DNA from: CAZKTO01 sp964555685
Lineage (GTDB): Bacteria > Chloroflexota > Dehalococcoidia > SHYB01
Assembly (NCBI GenBank): GCA_964555685.1
Contig: CAZKTO010000064.1
Location: 1-17,831, forward strand
DNA length: 17,831 bases
Reading direction: 5' to 3'
Made by a program: the position numbers and the translations under genes. Below the pieces are notes generated by a model, which made no database searches, was not told the origin of the DNA, and worked only from the letters and a program-made list of their open reading frames with translations. Positions 5,653 to 12,783 of the stretch are shown here, in pieces. How positions within the stretch are numbered: the first letter of the stretch is position 1; each line of letters starts with the position of its first letter.

Positions 5653-7335
5653 CTGGCCATACCGGCCTTCCGGTTTGGCCGCAGGCCGGGTCTGTGGACG
5701 TTCCTGGACGCGCTGCTCCGGGGCTGGTCGGCCCTGGTCCTGTGGAGCAGCGCGCCGGTGGGCGCTATCGTCCTGGCGCTGACGTTCCTCAATCCCTGGG
5801 CGGGCGCGGTGGCGCTCCTCGCCTCGGCGGCCGCGACGGCGGTGGCCATGGCCTCGGGTGTCTCGCGGGAGACCCTCAAGACGGGCCTCTATGGCCTCAA
5901 CGGCGCCCTGGTGGGCCTGGTGGCCACGTGGTACGTACCCGAGCACCCGGCGCTCCTGCCGGTGGCCGTGGCCGTGGCGGCTCTGTCCGCACCGGTCACC
6001 TCCCTCTGGATCGATAGGGTCTCCGTCAAGACGGGGCTCCCCGTCCTCACGCTGCCCTTCCTGGCGCTGAGTCTGCTCCTCTTCCTCGTGCTCCGGCCTC
6101 TGGAGCCGGCGCTGACCTCCGGGTTCTACGAGCAGTTCGCGTGGACGCAGCGCCTCGAGGAGCATACCGCGGCGGCGCTCCCCGGCGATCTGAACCTGTT
6201 CCTGCGGAGCATGAGCTGGCTCCTCTTCCAAAACAGCGTGGTGCTCGGCATCGCGGTCGTCGCGCTGGTCCTGTGGCGCTCGCGGATCACCGCGCTGGTG
6301 GCGTTTCTTGGGTACGTGGCGGGCCTGGCCGTCGCCCGGAGCGCTGGGGGCGGGATCCTGGCGGAGATGCCGGGCATCGAGGCCGTGGTGGGCTTCAACG
6401 CGGCGTTCGTCGTCCTGTGCGTCGCCGGGATGTTCGTGCGGCTGACGTGGCTCTCGGTGGGGTACGGCCTCCTGGGCGCGGCGATGGCCTCATTGCTCGC
6501 GCTGGGACTCGCCCGGCTGTTCAGTCACGCCGAGCTCCCGGTACTCAATGCTCCGTTTCTGATTGTGACCATCTGGTTGCTCGCCTTGGCGCGGGCGCAC
6601 AAGCTCAACACGGGCGGAGCCCTCCTCACTCCGGTGCCGCTGACGGTGGTGAGCACGCCGGAGCGGACGCTGGAGCTTCCGTGGGGCCGGAACGCGGGCG
6701 ACCAGCTCAAGCTGAGCCTCCCCTTCTACGGCGTCTGGTATGTGGCCCAGGGGACCCACGGCCTGCTGACCCACTGGGGGGACGGCTCCTATGCCTGGGA
6801 CTTTGTGGTCATGGACACCCGGTACCGAAGCTGCCGGGGGCTCGGCCGCAGGGCCGAGGACTACTATGCGTGGGGCCTGCCCATCATCGCGCCGGCGCCG
6901 GGCCGCGTCGTCCGCGTCGTCGGTACGGTGAGCGACAACATCCCCCCCGAGGTCAACAAGCGGGAGAACTGGGGCAACCATATCATCATCGATCACGGCG
7001 GCGGGCTCTACAGCGAGCTGAGCCATTTCCGGCGCAAGGGAATTGTGGTCGTCGAGGGCCAAGCGGTGGCCCGCGGGCAACTCTTGGGATACCTGGGAAA
7101 CTCGGGGCTCTCCATGGAGCCGCACCTGCACTACCAGCTCCAGCGGGACTCCGAGGCCGGCGCCAAGTCGGCCCCCGCCAAGTTCTGGGGTTACTACCAG
7201 CACAAGGGGGACCGGAGCATCCACGTGGCCAAGGGCTCCCCGCAGCAAGGGGACTTGGTGGGTGGCCCGAAGCTCGAGCTGCCGGTCTACGTCAACGGCT
7301 CGACGCCCGGGCCGACGGCGCTGCGCCGGCGGTAG
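5653..7335 (+). CDS. Urea-transporter-family membrane protein fused to M23 metallopeptidase
   Basis: About 560 residues. The first ~325 are a urea-transporter fold with many membrane helices and typical stretches: ETLKTGLYGLNGALVGL in the first half, GIEAVVGFNAAFVVL in the repeat, and LNAPFLIVTIWLL near the end. The remaining ~200 residues are an M23/LytM-like Zn peptidase. The first His/Asp pair is in THWGDGSYAWDF (about 6768-6803), the core is WGNHIIIDHGGGLYSELSHF, and the last ligands are PHLHYQL (about 7119-7139), so the zinc site looks complete. Such peptidases cut peptidoglycan cross-links or small peptides outside the cytoplasm. No ATG, GTG or TTG lies in frame between 5377 and 5758, so the start is uncertain; CTG 5653 just precedes the first conserved block. 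It follows the decarboxylase stop closely and is probably in the same operon. Confidence 0.8.
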   Translation: MAIPAFRFGRRPGLWTFLDALLRGWSALVLWSSAPVGAIVLALTFLNPWAGAVALLASAAATAVAMASGVSRETLKTGLYGLNGALVGLVATWYVPEHPALLPVAVAVAALSAPVTSLWIDRVSVKTGLPVLTLPFLALSLLLFLVLRPLEPALTSGFYEQFAWTQRLEEHTAAALPGDLNLFLRSMSWLLFQNSVVLGIAVVALVLWRSRITALVAFLGYVAGLAVARSAGGGILAEMPGIEAVVGFNAAFVVLCVAGMFVRLTWLSVGYGLLGAAMASLLALGLARLFSHAELPVLNAPFLIVTIWLLALARAHKLNTGGALLTPVPLTVVSTPERTLELPWGRNAGDQLKLSLPFYGVWYVAQGTHGLLTHWGDGSYAWDFVVMDTRYRSCRGLGRRAEDYYAWGLPIIAPAPGRVVRVVGTVSDNIPPEVNKRENWGNHIIIDHGGGLYSELSHFRRKGIVVVEGQAVARGQLLGYLGNSGLSMEPHLHYQLQRDSEAGAKSAPAKFWGYYQHKGDRSIHVAKGSPQQGDLVGGPKLELPVYVNGSTPGPTALRRR

Positions 7336-7352
7336 CCGACCCGGGCTACCGC
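7329..7352. terminator. Short hairpin spanning both stop codons of convergent genes
   Basis: GCGGTAGCC (7329-7337) and GGCTACCGC (7344-7352) form a 9-bp stem with a 6-base loop. The plus-strand TAG (7333-7335) and the minus-strand TAG (7348-7346) both lie inside the stem. There is no T run, so a terminator role is only possible. Confidence 0.4.
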
Positions 7353-7972
7353 ATCTGCTGGAAGAGGACCACCTGGGGCTCGCCCGGGAGCGCCGACGGC
7401 GTGACCGTCCAGCGGGCCACGGGCGCTGGCGCGGCCAGACCCAGCTCTTTCAAAAAGGCTTGCAGAGGATCGGTCCGCTCGCCGGGAGCCTTCTTCCATG
7501 GCATGGGGATGATGACCTTGGGGCCCAGGAGGTTGGTCGTCTCGGCGGCCTGGGCCGGCGTCAGCGTCTCCCCACCCACGGGCACGAGCAGGACGTCCGC
7601 GTCGCCGATGGCGGAGGCCTGGTCGGCGGTGGGCACGTGGCCCAGGGCGCCCAGGTGGCAGAGGCGCACGCCGTCCAGCCGGAGCCGGTAGGCGGTGTTG
7701 GGGCCGCGCTCGGCGCCGCGCTTGCCGTCCCGGTAGGTCCTGACGCCGGAGATGAACGCCCCCGCGATCTCGTAATCGCCGGGGCTGCGCAGGACCTTGC
7801 GCCTTGCGCGGAGGGCGTCGTCAGCGCCAGTGGGCGGGCGGCTCAGCGTCACGATATCGACCTCCGGCACGTCCGGCCGGATGCCGCCCCGGTCGTCGAA
7901 GGGGTCGGTGAGCACGGTGAGCCCGCCGCCCTTGAGTCGGAAGCACCCTCGTCCGAGCCATTCGATATCCAT
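7346..7972 (-). CDS. Metallo-beta-lactamase-fold protein with degenerate metal site
   Basis: The 208 residues follow the UlaG-like (Lactamase_B_3) fold: IEWLGRGCFRLKG at the start, LTDPFDD (21-27), PGDYEIAGAFISG (64-76), LCHLGALGHVPT (104-115), DADVLLVPVGG (124-134) and PKVIIPMPWKK (151-161). The hallmark THxHxDH is replaced by LSRPPTGADD (43-52), so the His and Asp ligands are gone. The His in the IPMH-type motif is Pro158. Only H106 and H112 remain. It is therefore unlikely to be a normal two-metal hydrolase; it could bind nucleic acid or ligand, use a different metal site, or be structural. The reading frame is intact and codon use is like its neighbours, so it is not a simple pseudogene. 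It sits 18 bases after bioY on the same strand, so the two are probably co-transcribed. Confidence 0.85.
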   Translation of the reverse strand: MDIEWLGRGCFRLKGGGLTVLTDPFDDRGGIRPDVPEVDIVTLSRPPTGADDALRARRKVLRSPGDYEIAGAFISGVRTYRDGKRGAERGPNTAYRLRLDGVRLCHLGALGHVPTADQASAIGDADVLLVPVGGETLTPAQAAETTNLLGPKVIIPMPWKKAPGERTDPLQAFLKELGLAAPAPVARWTVTPSALPGEPQVVLFQQMR

Positions 7973-7990
7973 GCAGGTTGCGCCAGAGCC

Positions 7991-8749
7991 TTAGCGCCGT
8001 GGCGAGCCCGGCGGCGTGCGCTCCCGGGAGCGGCGGCCCTTCACCTTATCCACCAGAGTCCACGCGAAGGGCAGTACCATGAACGCCAGGTAGAGCTTCA
8101 TGAGGTCGCCGACGACGAAGGGGTAGAGGCCACCCTTCAGCGTCCTATCCCAATCGCCGCTGCCGGCGATGAACTCGCCCAGGGGCTTGCCGGCGCCCGG
8201 CGGGATCCACTCGGTGTGGATCAGGTAGTAGAGCCAGAGGAGGCCGGGAATGTACAGGAGTGCGTTCCCGCCCAGCATCGCCAGGAGGCCGCGAGGGCTC
8301 CGGTCCCAGGACCGCTCGGCGAAGTAGCCGGTCCAGAAGGCGGCGAAGATGAAGCCGACGATGTAGCCGCCGCTGGAGATATCCCACGGGTCGGCGGCGG
8401 TGCCGTTCCATGGGAAGATGAAGTGGACGTCCCAAGAGCCGGCGACGACCTGGTTCCCAGGGGCGAAGACGGATGCTCCGAGGGTTCCGAGGAGCATGTA
8501 GACGAGGAGTGCGCCGCCGCCGCGCCAGGAGCCCAGGGCGCCGCCGGTGACGAGCACGGCGAAGGTCTGCCCGGTGATGGGCACCGTGGTCCACGGGAGG
8601 CGCACCGAGATCTGGGCGCACAGGGCGACGAATCCCGCGAAGGCGAACATGAGCGCCGCATCCACGGCGAGGCGGGCGAGCCGCGACTCGGCTGGGATGC
8701 GCGGGAGGACGGCATCGATGAGGACTGCGGGCCTGGCGGTGGCTTGCAT
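7991..8749 (-). CDS. bioY: BioY, substrate-binding (S) component of a biotin ECF transporter
   Basis: An integral membrane protein of 252 residues with the BioY signatures. These are QISVRLPWTTVPITGQTFAV followed by LVTGGALGSWRGG (about 47-79), MLLGTLGASVFA, SGGYIVGFIFAAFWTGYFAE and GLYPFVVGDLMKLYLA near the C-terminus. BioY binds biotin and works alone or with the shared EcfT/EcfA module, which is not in this window. Two loops are longer than usual: about 17-20 extra residues before SGGYIVGF and a similar insert after YIPGLLWL. The protein is therefore about a third longer than typical BioY. The start has a GAGGGGGAG ribosome site on the minus strand. The degenerate MBL-fold gene follows it. 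No recognisable BirA box was found upstream. Confidence 0.9.
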   Translation of the reverse strand: MQATARPAVLIDAVLPRIPAESRLARLAVDAALMFAFAGFVALCAQISVRLPWTTVPITGQTFAVLVTGGALGSWRGGGALLVYMLLGTLGASVFAPGNQVVAGSWDVHFIFPWNGTAADPWDISSGGYIVGFIFAAFWTGYFAERSWDRSPRGLLAMLGGNALLYIPGLLWLYYLIHTEWIPPGAGKPLGEFIAGSGDWDRTLKGGLYPFVVGDLMKLYLAFMVLPFAWTLVDKVKGRRSRERTPPGSPRR

Positions 8750-9037
8750 AGGGTCACTCCCCCTCGTGGAGATGGCGCTTCGGCGCCCACGCGGGGTCGC
8801 GGGGGCTCAGCACGCGGTCACCGAGACATGACATGTCGTACTACAATATGGAGAGATGATGGGGCCGCTCCGGTCGACCGGTGGGATGGCTTGGATGCGC
8901 CGACCTTCTTCAAGAGGCTCGGAGTATAGCAGAGGCCAGAAAAAGGGGTCAACCCTTGACATGGCCTCGGACGCCATGCTATAGGTTCCGCCAACCTTGG
9001 GAGCAACCCTCAGGTAAGGCCCCTTTGGGGTGCGGCG
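8750..9037. other. Divergent intergenic region between bioY and hrcA
   Basis: No gene is seen here. It holds two short palindromes, GACATG-A-CATGTC (8825-8837) and CCGGTCGACCGG (8870-8881), and the hrcA promoter described separately. The first palindrome lies 76-88 bases upstream of bioY and would fit an operator there. No CIRCE element (TTAGCACTC-N9-GAGTGCTAA) and no biotin-repressor consensus was found. Confidence 0.6.
8948..8985 (+). promoter_or_regulatory. hrcA promoter with operator-like inverted repeats
   Basis: TTGACA (8956-8961), 18 bases, then TATAGG (8980-8985) is a sigma-70-like promoter, giving a leader of about 45 bases before hrcA. Two inverted repeats overlie it: GTCAA-CCC-TTGAC (8948-8960) across the -35 box and ATGGC-N7-GCCAT (8961-8977) in the spacer. 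Neither matches CIRCE, the usual HrcA site. Confidence 0.6.
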
Positions 9038-10051
9038 ATGCTCACACCACGTCAGAGATCCATCCTCAAGATCATCGTCGGCGACTACATCTCCAGCGCC
9101 GTCCCTGTCCCCTCGCATACCATCGCCGCCCGGTCTGACCTGCGCGTCAGCCCGGCTACCGTCCGGAACGAGATGGCCGAGCTGGAAGAGGGCGGCTACA
9201 TCCTGCGCCGCCACATCTCGTCCGGCCGCATCCCGTCCAACAGAGGGTACCGGCAGTTCGTCGCCTCCATAGCCCAGGAGCCGACGCTGGCCGGGGACGA
9301 GGCCCGCCGGGTCCATCGGGAGTTCCGGCAGGCCGTGGAGGACGTGGAGCTGTGGTCGGTGGTGGCGGCCGAGCTCCTTTCGAGCCTTGTCGGCAACGTC
9401 GCCGTGGTGAGTCCGCCTCGGGCCGCCCAGAGCAGGGTGAAGCGCCTGGACGTGGTCCTCTTGCAGGAGACGCTGGCGCTCCTCGTGCTCGTGCTCCAGC
9501 AAGCGAAGACCAAGAAGCGGCTCCTCCACCTGGAGAGCGCGGCGACACAGGACGAGCTGAACGCCCTGTCCAACCGGCTGAGCGCCGTGTATGGCGGCGC
9601 CACCCGCCAGGCCATCGCCGCCCCCGAGGGTGGGGCCTCGCCGCTGGAGCGCCAGGTCGTCGGCGCCGCCCGCGAGATCCTGATGGACGAGGATGCGGGG
9701 CGGTCCGAGGAGCCCGCCGTCCACGGCCTGGGCTACTTCCTGGGCCAGCCGGAGTTCGTCGAGGGGGGCAAGGCGAGCGCGCTGGTCGATCTCATCGAGG
9801 ACCGGCGGTTCTTGAAACAGTTTCTGCCCCGGCTCTTGGCCGGCGATCAGGTGCGCGTCGCCATCGGCGATGAGATCGAGGCCGGGGAGCTCCACGAGTG
9901 CAGCCTCGTCGTCTCGCAGTACGGCGCGGCTGAAAAGGCCAGCGGCTTCGTGGCGGTCATCGGCCCGACCCGCATGCCTTATGAGCGGTCCATCGCCTCG
10001 GTGCGGCTCCTGTCCAGCGCCATGACGGAGCTGGTCGAATCGCTCTCGTAG
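9038..10051 (+). CDS. hrcA: HrcA, heat-inducible transcription repressor
   Basis: 337 residues, normal for HrcA. The N-terminus is the winged-helix DNA-binding domain (LTPRQRSILKIIVGDYISSA, then the recognition-helix segment RVSPATVRNEMAELEEGGYI). The phrase SSGRIPSNRGYRQFV is diagnostic. The middle is the GAF-like and dimerisation region, and the end has the conserved GPTRMPYERSIASVRLLSSA. HrcA represses chaperone operons (groE, dnaK) through the CIRCE operator and is kept folded by GroEL. No CIRCE is visible upstream, although the promoter carries other inverted repeats. grpE follows 169 bases later, but dnaK and dnaJ do not. The ribosome site is weak; ATG 9038 is chosen because conserved HrcA sequence begins at residue 3. 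Confidence 0.95.
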   Translation: MLTPRQRSILKIIVGDYISSAVPVPSHTIAARSDLRVSPATVRNEMAELEEGGYILRRHISSGRIPSNRGYRQFVASIAQEPTLAGDEARRVHREFRQAVEDVELWSVVAAELLSSLVGNVAVVSPPRAAQSRVKRLDVVLLQETLALLVLVLQQAKTKKRLLHLESAATQDELNALSNRLSAVYGGATRQAIAAPEGGASPLERQVVGAAREILMDEDAGRSEEPAVHGLGYFLGQPEFVEGGKASALVDLIEDRRFLKQFLPRLLAGDQVRVAIGDEIEAGELHECSLVVSQYGAAEKASGFVAVIGPTRMPYERSIASVRLLSSAMTELVESLS

Positions 10052-10220
10052 GCGGTGGCGGGCCCGCGCGGGCCGTCCGTGCTTCGTCCCGGCTCCTGTA
10101 TGCTGGCCCGGTTGCCTGCCCACGTTGTCGCCATCGCTTCGAGACCGTAGGATAGAGATGGGGGGTCGCGGGCCGTGTCTCGCGGCCTCTCGTAAGTCTC
10201 CTGGTTACGGTGTGGACGCT

Positions 10221-10796
10221 ATGTCGCCTGACGAACCACAGCCGCCTAATAAAGAACCTGGCGATGCGCCGCCGGACCAGCCCGCCGGCCTCGCCGAGCT
10301 CCGGAGGGCCCTGGAGGAGCAGACGGCGCGCGCCGATGGCTATCTGGCCAACTGGAAGCGGGCCCAGGCCGACCTGGAGAACCTGCGCAAGCGCGCGGAC
10401 CAGGAGAAGCAGGACCTCAGCGTCTTCGCCAACGCGATGCTCGTGTCAAGCCTGCTCCCGATCCTGGACGACCTGGAGCGGGCCTTCGACACCATCGATG
10501 CGAGCCTGGCCGGGCTCACGTGGGTCGAGGGGCTGAAGCTCATCTACCGCAAGCTCCTCTCGGCGCTGGAGGCGCAGGGCCTTTCGGTCATCAAGACGGC
10601 GGGCCAGACCTTCGATCCCAAGTACCACGAGGCCATCATGCAGGTGCCCGGCGAGGAGGGCAACGTCGTCGGCGAGCTCCAGAAGGGCTACCTGTTCCGA
10701 GACCGGGTCATCCGCCCCGCACTTGTCAAAGTGGGCAACGGGCAGGCCGTTGCTCCCGCCGAGGGCCAGCCCGATGAGCGCTCCGAGGCTTCGTAG
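10221..10796 (+). CDS. grpE: GrpE, nucleotide exchange factor of DnaK
   Basis: 191 residues from ATG 10221. An upstream in-frame ATG at 10158 would add a Gly/Arg-rich stretch with no GrpE likeness, and GTG 10212 is also possible. Residues 10-30 are a Pro-rich disordered tail, about 27-75 a long coiled-coil helix (ELRRALEEQTARADGYLANW ... QADLENLRKRADQEKQ), and the rest the four-helix and beta-wing domain. Typical phrases are LLPILDDLERAF, FDPKYHEAIMQVP and GYLFRDRVIRPALVKVGNG. GrpE dimers release ADP from DnaK. The gene is downstream of hrcA in the same direction, as in many hrcA-grpE-dnaK operons, yet the next gene is not dnaK. A possible -10 (TATGCT, 10099-10104) suggests it may also have its own promoter. 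Confidence 0.95.
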   Translation: MSPDEPQPPNKEPGDAPPDQPAGLAELRRALEEQTARADGYLANWKRAQADLENLRKRADQEKQDLSVFANAMLVSSLLPILDDLERAFDTIDASLAGLTWVEGLKLIYRKLLSALEAQGLSVIKTAGQTFDPKYHEAIMQVPGEEGNVVGELQKGYLFRDRVIRPALVKVGNGQAVAPAEGQPDERSEAS

Positions 10797-10909
10797 ATTC
10801 CCGCTGGCCGCCGCGCTGGCCCTTCAGGGCTTGGGCGACATCGAGCTGCGGGCCGCAGGTGCGCGTCTGGCAGAATGCGGGCGTGGAGAAGACGATAAGC
10901 CCCCGCCCG

Positions 10910-10915
10910 TATAAT
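10910..10915 (+). promoter_or_regulatory. Possible -10 box for the radical-SAM-type gene
   Basis: A perfect TATAAT lies 39 bases before ATG 10954 in an otherwise GC-rich stretch. No good -35 box is seen 16-18 bases upstream. It suggests the gene is transcribed separately from grpE. Confidence 0.35.
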
Positions 10916-10953
10916 GAGGGCCCGTTTCGGCGCATCGTTCTCTTCGCACACCC

Positions 10954-12732
10954 ATGGCGACGGACCTGAAGCTCGCACCCCTCTTCCAGCGCGTCCAGCG
11001 GCCCGGACGGTACGCCGGCGCCGAGTGGAACGCCACTGTCAAGGAGCCGGCGCCCGGCGGCGTGACGGTGGCCCTCTGCTCGTCCGGCGTCTACGAGACC
11101 GGGATGTCCAATCTGGAGTACCAGACGCTCTACCAGCTCCTGAACGCTGTGCCGCGCGTGACCTGTGAGCGCGCCTTCACGCCGTGGGCGGACATGGCGG
11201 CGGCGATGCGCGAGGGGGCCGTCCCGCTCTTTACGCTGGAGGGGAAGCGTCCAGTCGCGTCCTTCGACATCGTCCTGTTCTTCCTGGGGGACGAGACGGG
11301 CTACACCAATGTCCTGGAGTGCCTGGACCTGGCGGGCCTGCCGCTGCGCGCTGGGGACCGGGACCGGCGCCATCCCATCGTCATGGCGGCGGGCTCGCGG
11401 GTGCTCAATCCTGAGCCGTTGTACGCCTTCATCGACCTGTTCCTTCTGGGCGAGCCGGAGGAGGCGGCGCTGGAGGCCGTCCAGCTGGCCCTCGAGATGA
11501 AGGACCGCGCGGGAGGCCAGGCCCCCCAGCGTGAGGCCTTCCTGGCCCAGGCGTCCCTGCGGCCCGGCCTCTACACTCCGTCGCTCTACCGGCCGGTGCA
11601 CGGCGCCGGCGGGACGCCGGCGGGCATCGAGGCGGTCTGCCGCCGGCTCCCCGAGCGCGTTTGGGCCCGTCTCGTGCCGAAGCTGGGCCCGCCGCTGGTG
11701 CGGCCCGTCGTCCCGTACCTCGAGGTGGCAGACGACCGCGGGCTCGTTGAGGTCCAGCGCTCGTGCGGAGGGTTCTGCCGGGGCTGCGCCGCGGGCGGGC
11801 GCTGCGCCTACCTGCGCCAGCGGCATGCCGCGGAGGTGGTGAGCGCCATCGAGGCCCTCGTGCAGCAGTGCGGCCACCGGGAGTTCGCGCTGCGCGCGCC
11901 GGAGGCCGCGGACTACGCTCCGTGGCTCGACCTGCTACGCATGCTGCGGGCCAAGTACCCTGGCCCCGAGTATCTTTTCCTGCCGCCTGCGCTGGGGACG
12001 GAGGCCACTTCGGCGGGCCTGGGGGCCGAGGAGGGCCACCCGGAGCGGCTGGCGGCCTCGGCCGAGGCGATGTTCAGGCTGGGAGGGTCCGGCGCTCGCG
12101 TCCGGTGCGTGCTGGGCAGGCCGGGCGAGGGGACGCGCGAGGTGGAGCGGGTGCTGGCGCTGGCTGCCGCGCTCCAGGAGGCGGGTGTCCGGGCGCTGGG
12201 CCGCAGGCCGCGCATCCGCGTGGGGGCGGACTACTTCGCTCCCCGGCCCCATGCCGCCTCCGAGCGTTCGGCGATGCCCCCGAAGGACGATCTCGACCGG
12301 CTCCACGCCAGCCTGCGCAAGGGGCTGCGCAAGCTGGGGGCCCAGCTTTTTGCTGCCGACCCGGACGCCACCTTTGTCCAGACGGCGCTGGCCATGGGCG
12401 ACCGGCGGGCGGGCGAGGCTATCGAACAGGCCTGGCGCATGGGCTGCGCGTTCGAGGGGGGAGGCCAGCGGTTCGAGCTCGCCCGGTGGGCGGAGGCGTT
12501 CCGCCTGGCGGGGCTGGACCTGGCCTGGTACGCCTCGCGGAGCCGGCCCGCGGACGAGGTCCTGCCCTGGGCGCATATCGTGCCGCCGGGCGCGGAGCCG
12601 GTCCCAGGGCCCGCCGCCTCGGTGGGCCGCCGGTGCGCGGCGCAGCCCTGTCCCGTCTGCCGTTACCTGGATGGCGGGCCGGAGCCGGACGAACGTTCGG
12701 GCAGGAGGGCGACGGGCGCCGGGGCGGGCTGA
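10954..12732 (+). CDS. Divergent B12-binding/radical SAM protein (TIGR03960-like)
   Basis: 592 residues, close to the family's usual ~600. The N-terminal third matches the TIGR03960 style: PGRYAGAEWN (17-26), YETGMSNLEYQTLY (47-60), ERAFTPWADM, LFTLEGKRPVASFDIVLFFL, and ETGYTNVLECLDLAGLPL with NPEPLYAFIDLFLLGEPEE (152-170). The radical SAM cluster motif is present as C271-GGF-C275-RG-C278, but what follows (AAGGRCAYLRQRH) departs from the usual FCQAG...RPVRERS, and the TIM-barrel part is poorly conserved. A 4Fe-4S cluster is plausible; activity is unknown. A second Cys cluster (CAAQPCPVC) lies near the C-terminus. In other genomes this family is usually paired with a DUF2344 protein used in tRNA or rRNA modification; none follows here. 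The neighbours are grpE and a repeat element. Confidence 0.75.
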   Translation: MATDLKLAPLFQRVQRPGRYAGAEWNATVKEPAPGGVTVALCSSGVYETGMSNLEYQTLYQLLNAVPRVTCERAFTPWADMAAAMREGAVPLFTLEGKRPVASFDIVLFFLGDETGYTNVLECLDLAGLPLRAGDRDRRHPIVMAAGSRVLNPEPLYAFIDLFLLGEPEEAALEAVQLALEMKDRAGGQAPQREAFLAQASLRPGLYTPSLYRPVHGAGGTPAGIEAVCRRLPERVWARLVPKLGPPLVRPVVPYLEVADDRGLVEVQRSCGGFCRGCAAGGRCAYLRQRHAAEVVSAIEALVQQCGHREFALRAPEAADYAPWLDLLRMLRAKYPGPEYLFLPPALGTEATSAGLGAEEGHPERLAASAEAMFRLGGSGARVRCVLGRPGEGTREVERVLALAAALQEAGVRALGRRPRIRVGADYFAPRPHAASERSAMPPKDDLDRLHASLRKGLRKLGAQLFAADPDATFVQTALAMGDRRAGEAIEQAWRMGCAFEGGGQRFELARWAEAFRLAGLDLAWYASRSRPADEVLPWAHIVPPGAEPVPGPAASVGRRCAAQPCPVCRYLDGGPEPDERSGRRATGAGAG

Positions 12733-12783
12733 CGCATCCGCCGCCGGGCTCGCCGCGCGAACCCACTGAAGCTCTGCACCGAT

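Noticed and set aside
6141..7691. 516-residue plus-strand frame inside UT-M23
   Set aside because: Low-complexity shadow frame; the UT and M23 domains lie in the other phase.
7043..8929. 628-residue plus-strand frame across the MBL and bioY genes
   Set aside because: The minus strand carries recognisable BioY and MBL folds; this frame is charge-rich shadow sequence.
8807..10123. 438-residue minus-strand frame opposite hrcA
   Set aside because: HrcA on the plus strand is unmistakable and the minus frame has no known motif.
10726..11877. 383-residue minus-strand frame opposite grpE end and the radical-SAM-type gene
   Set aside because: Shadow of GC-rich codons; no domain visible.
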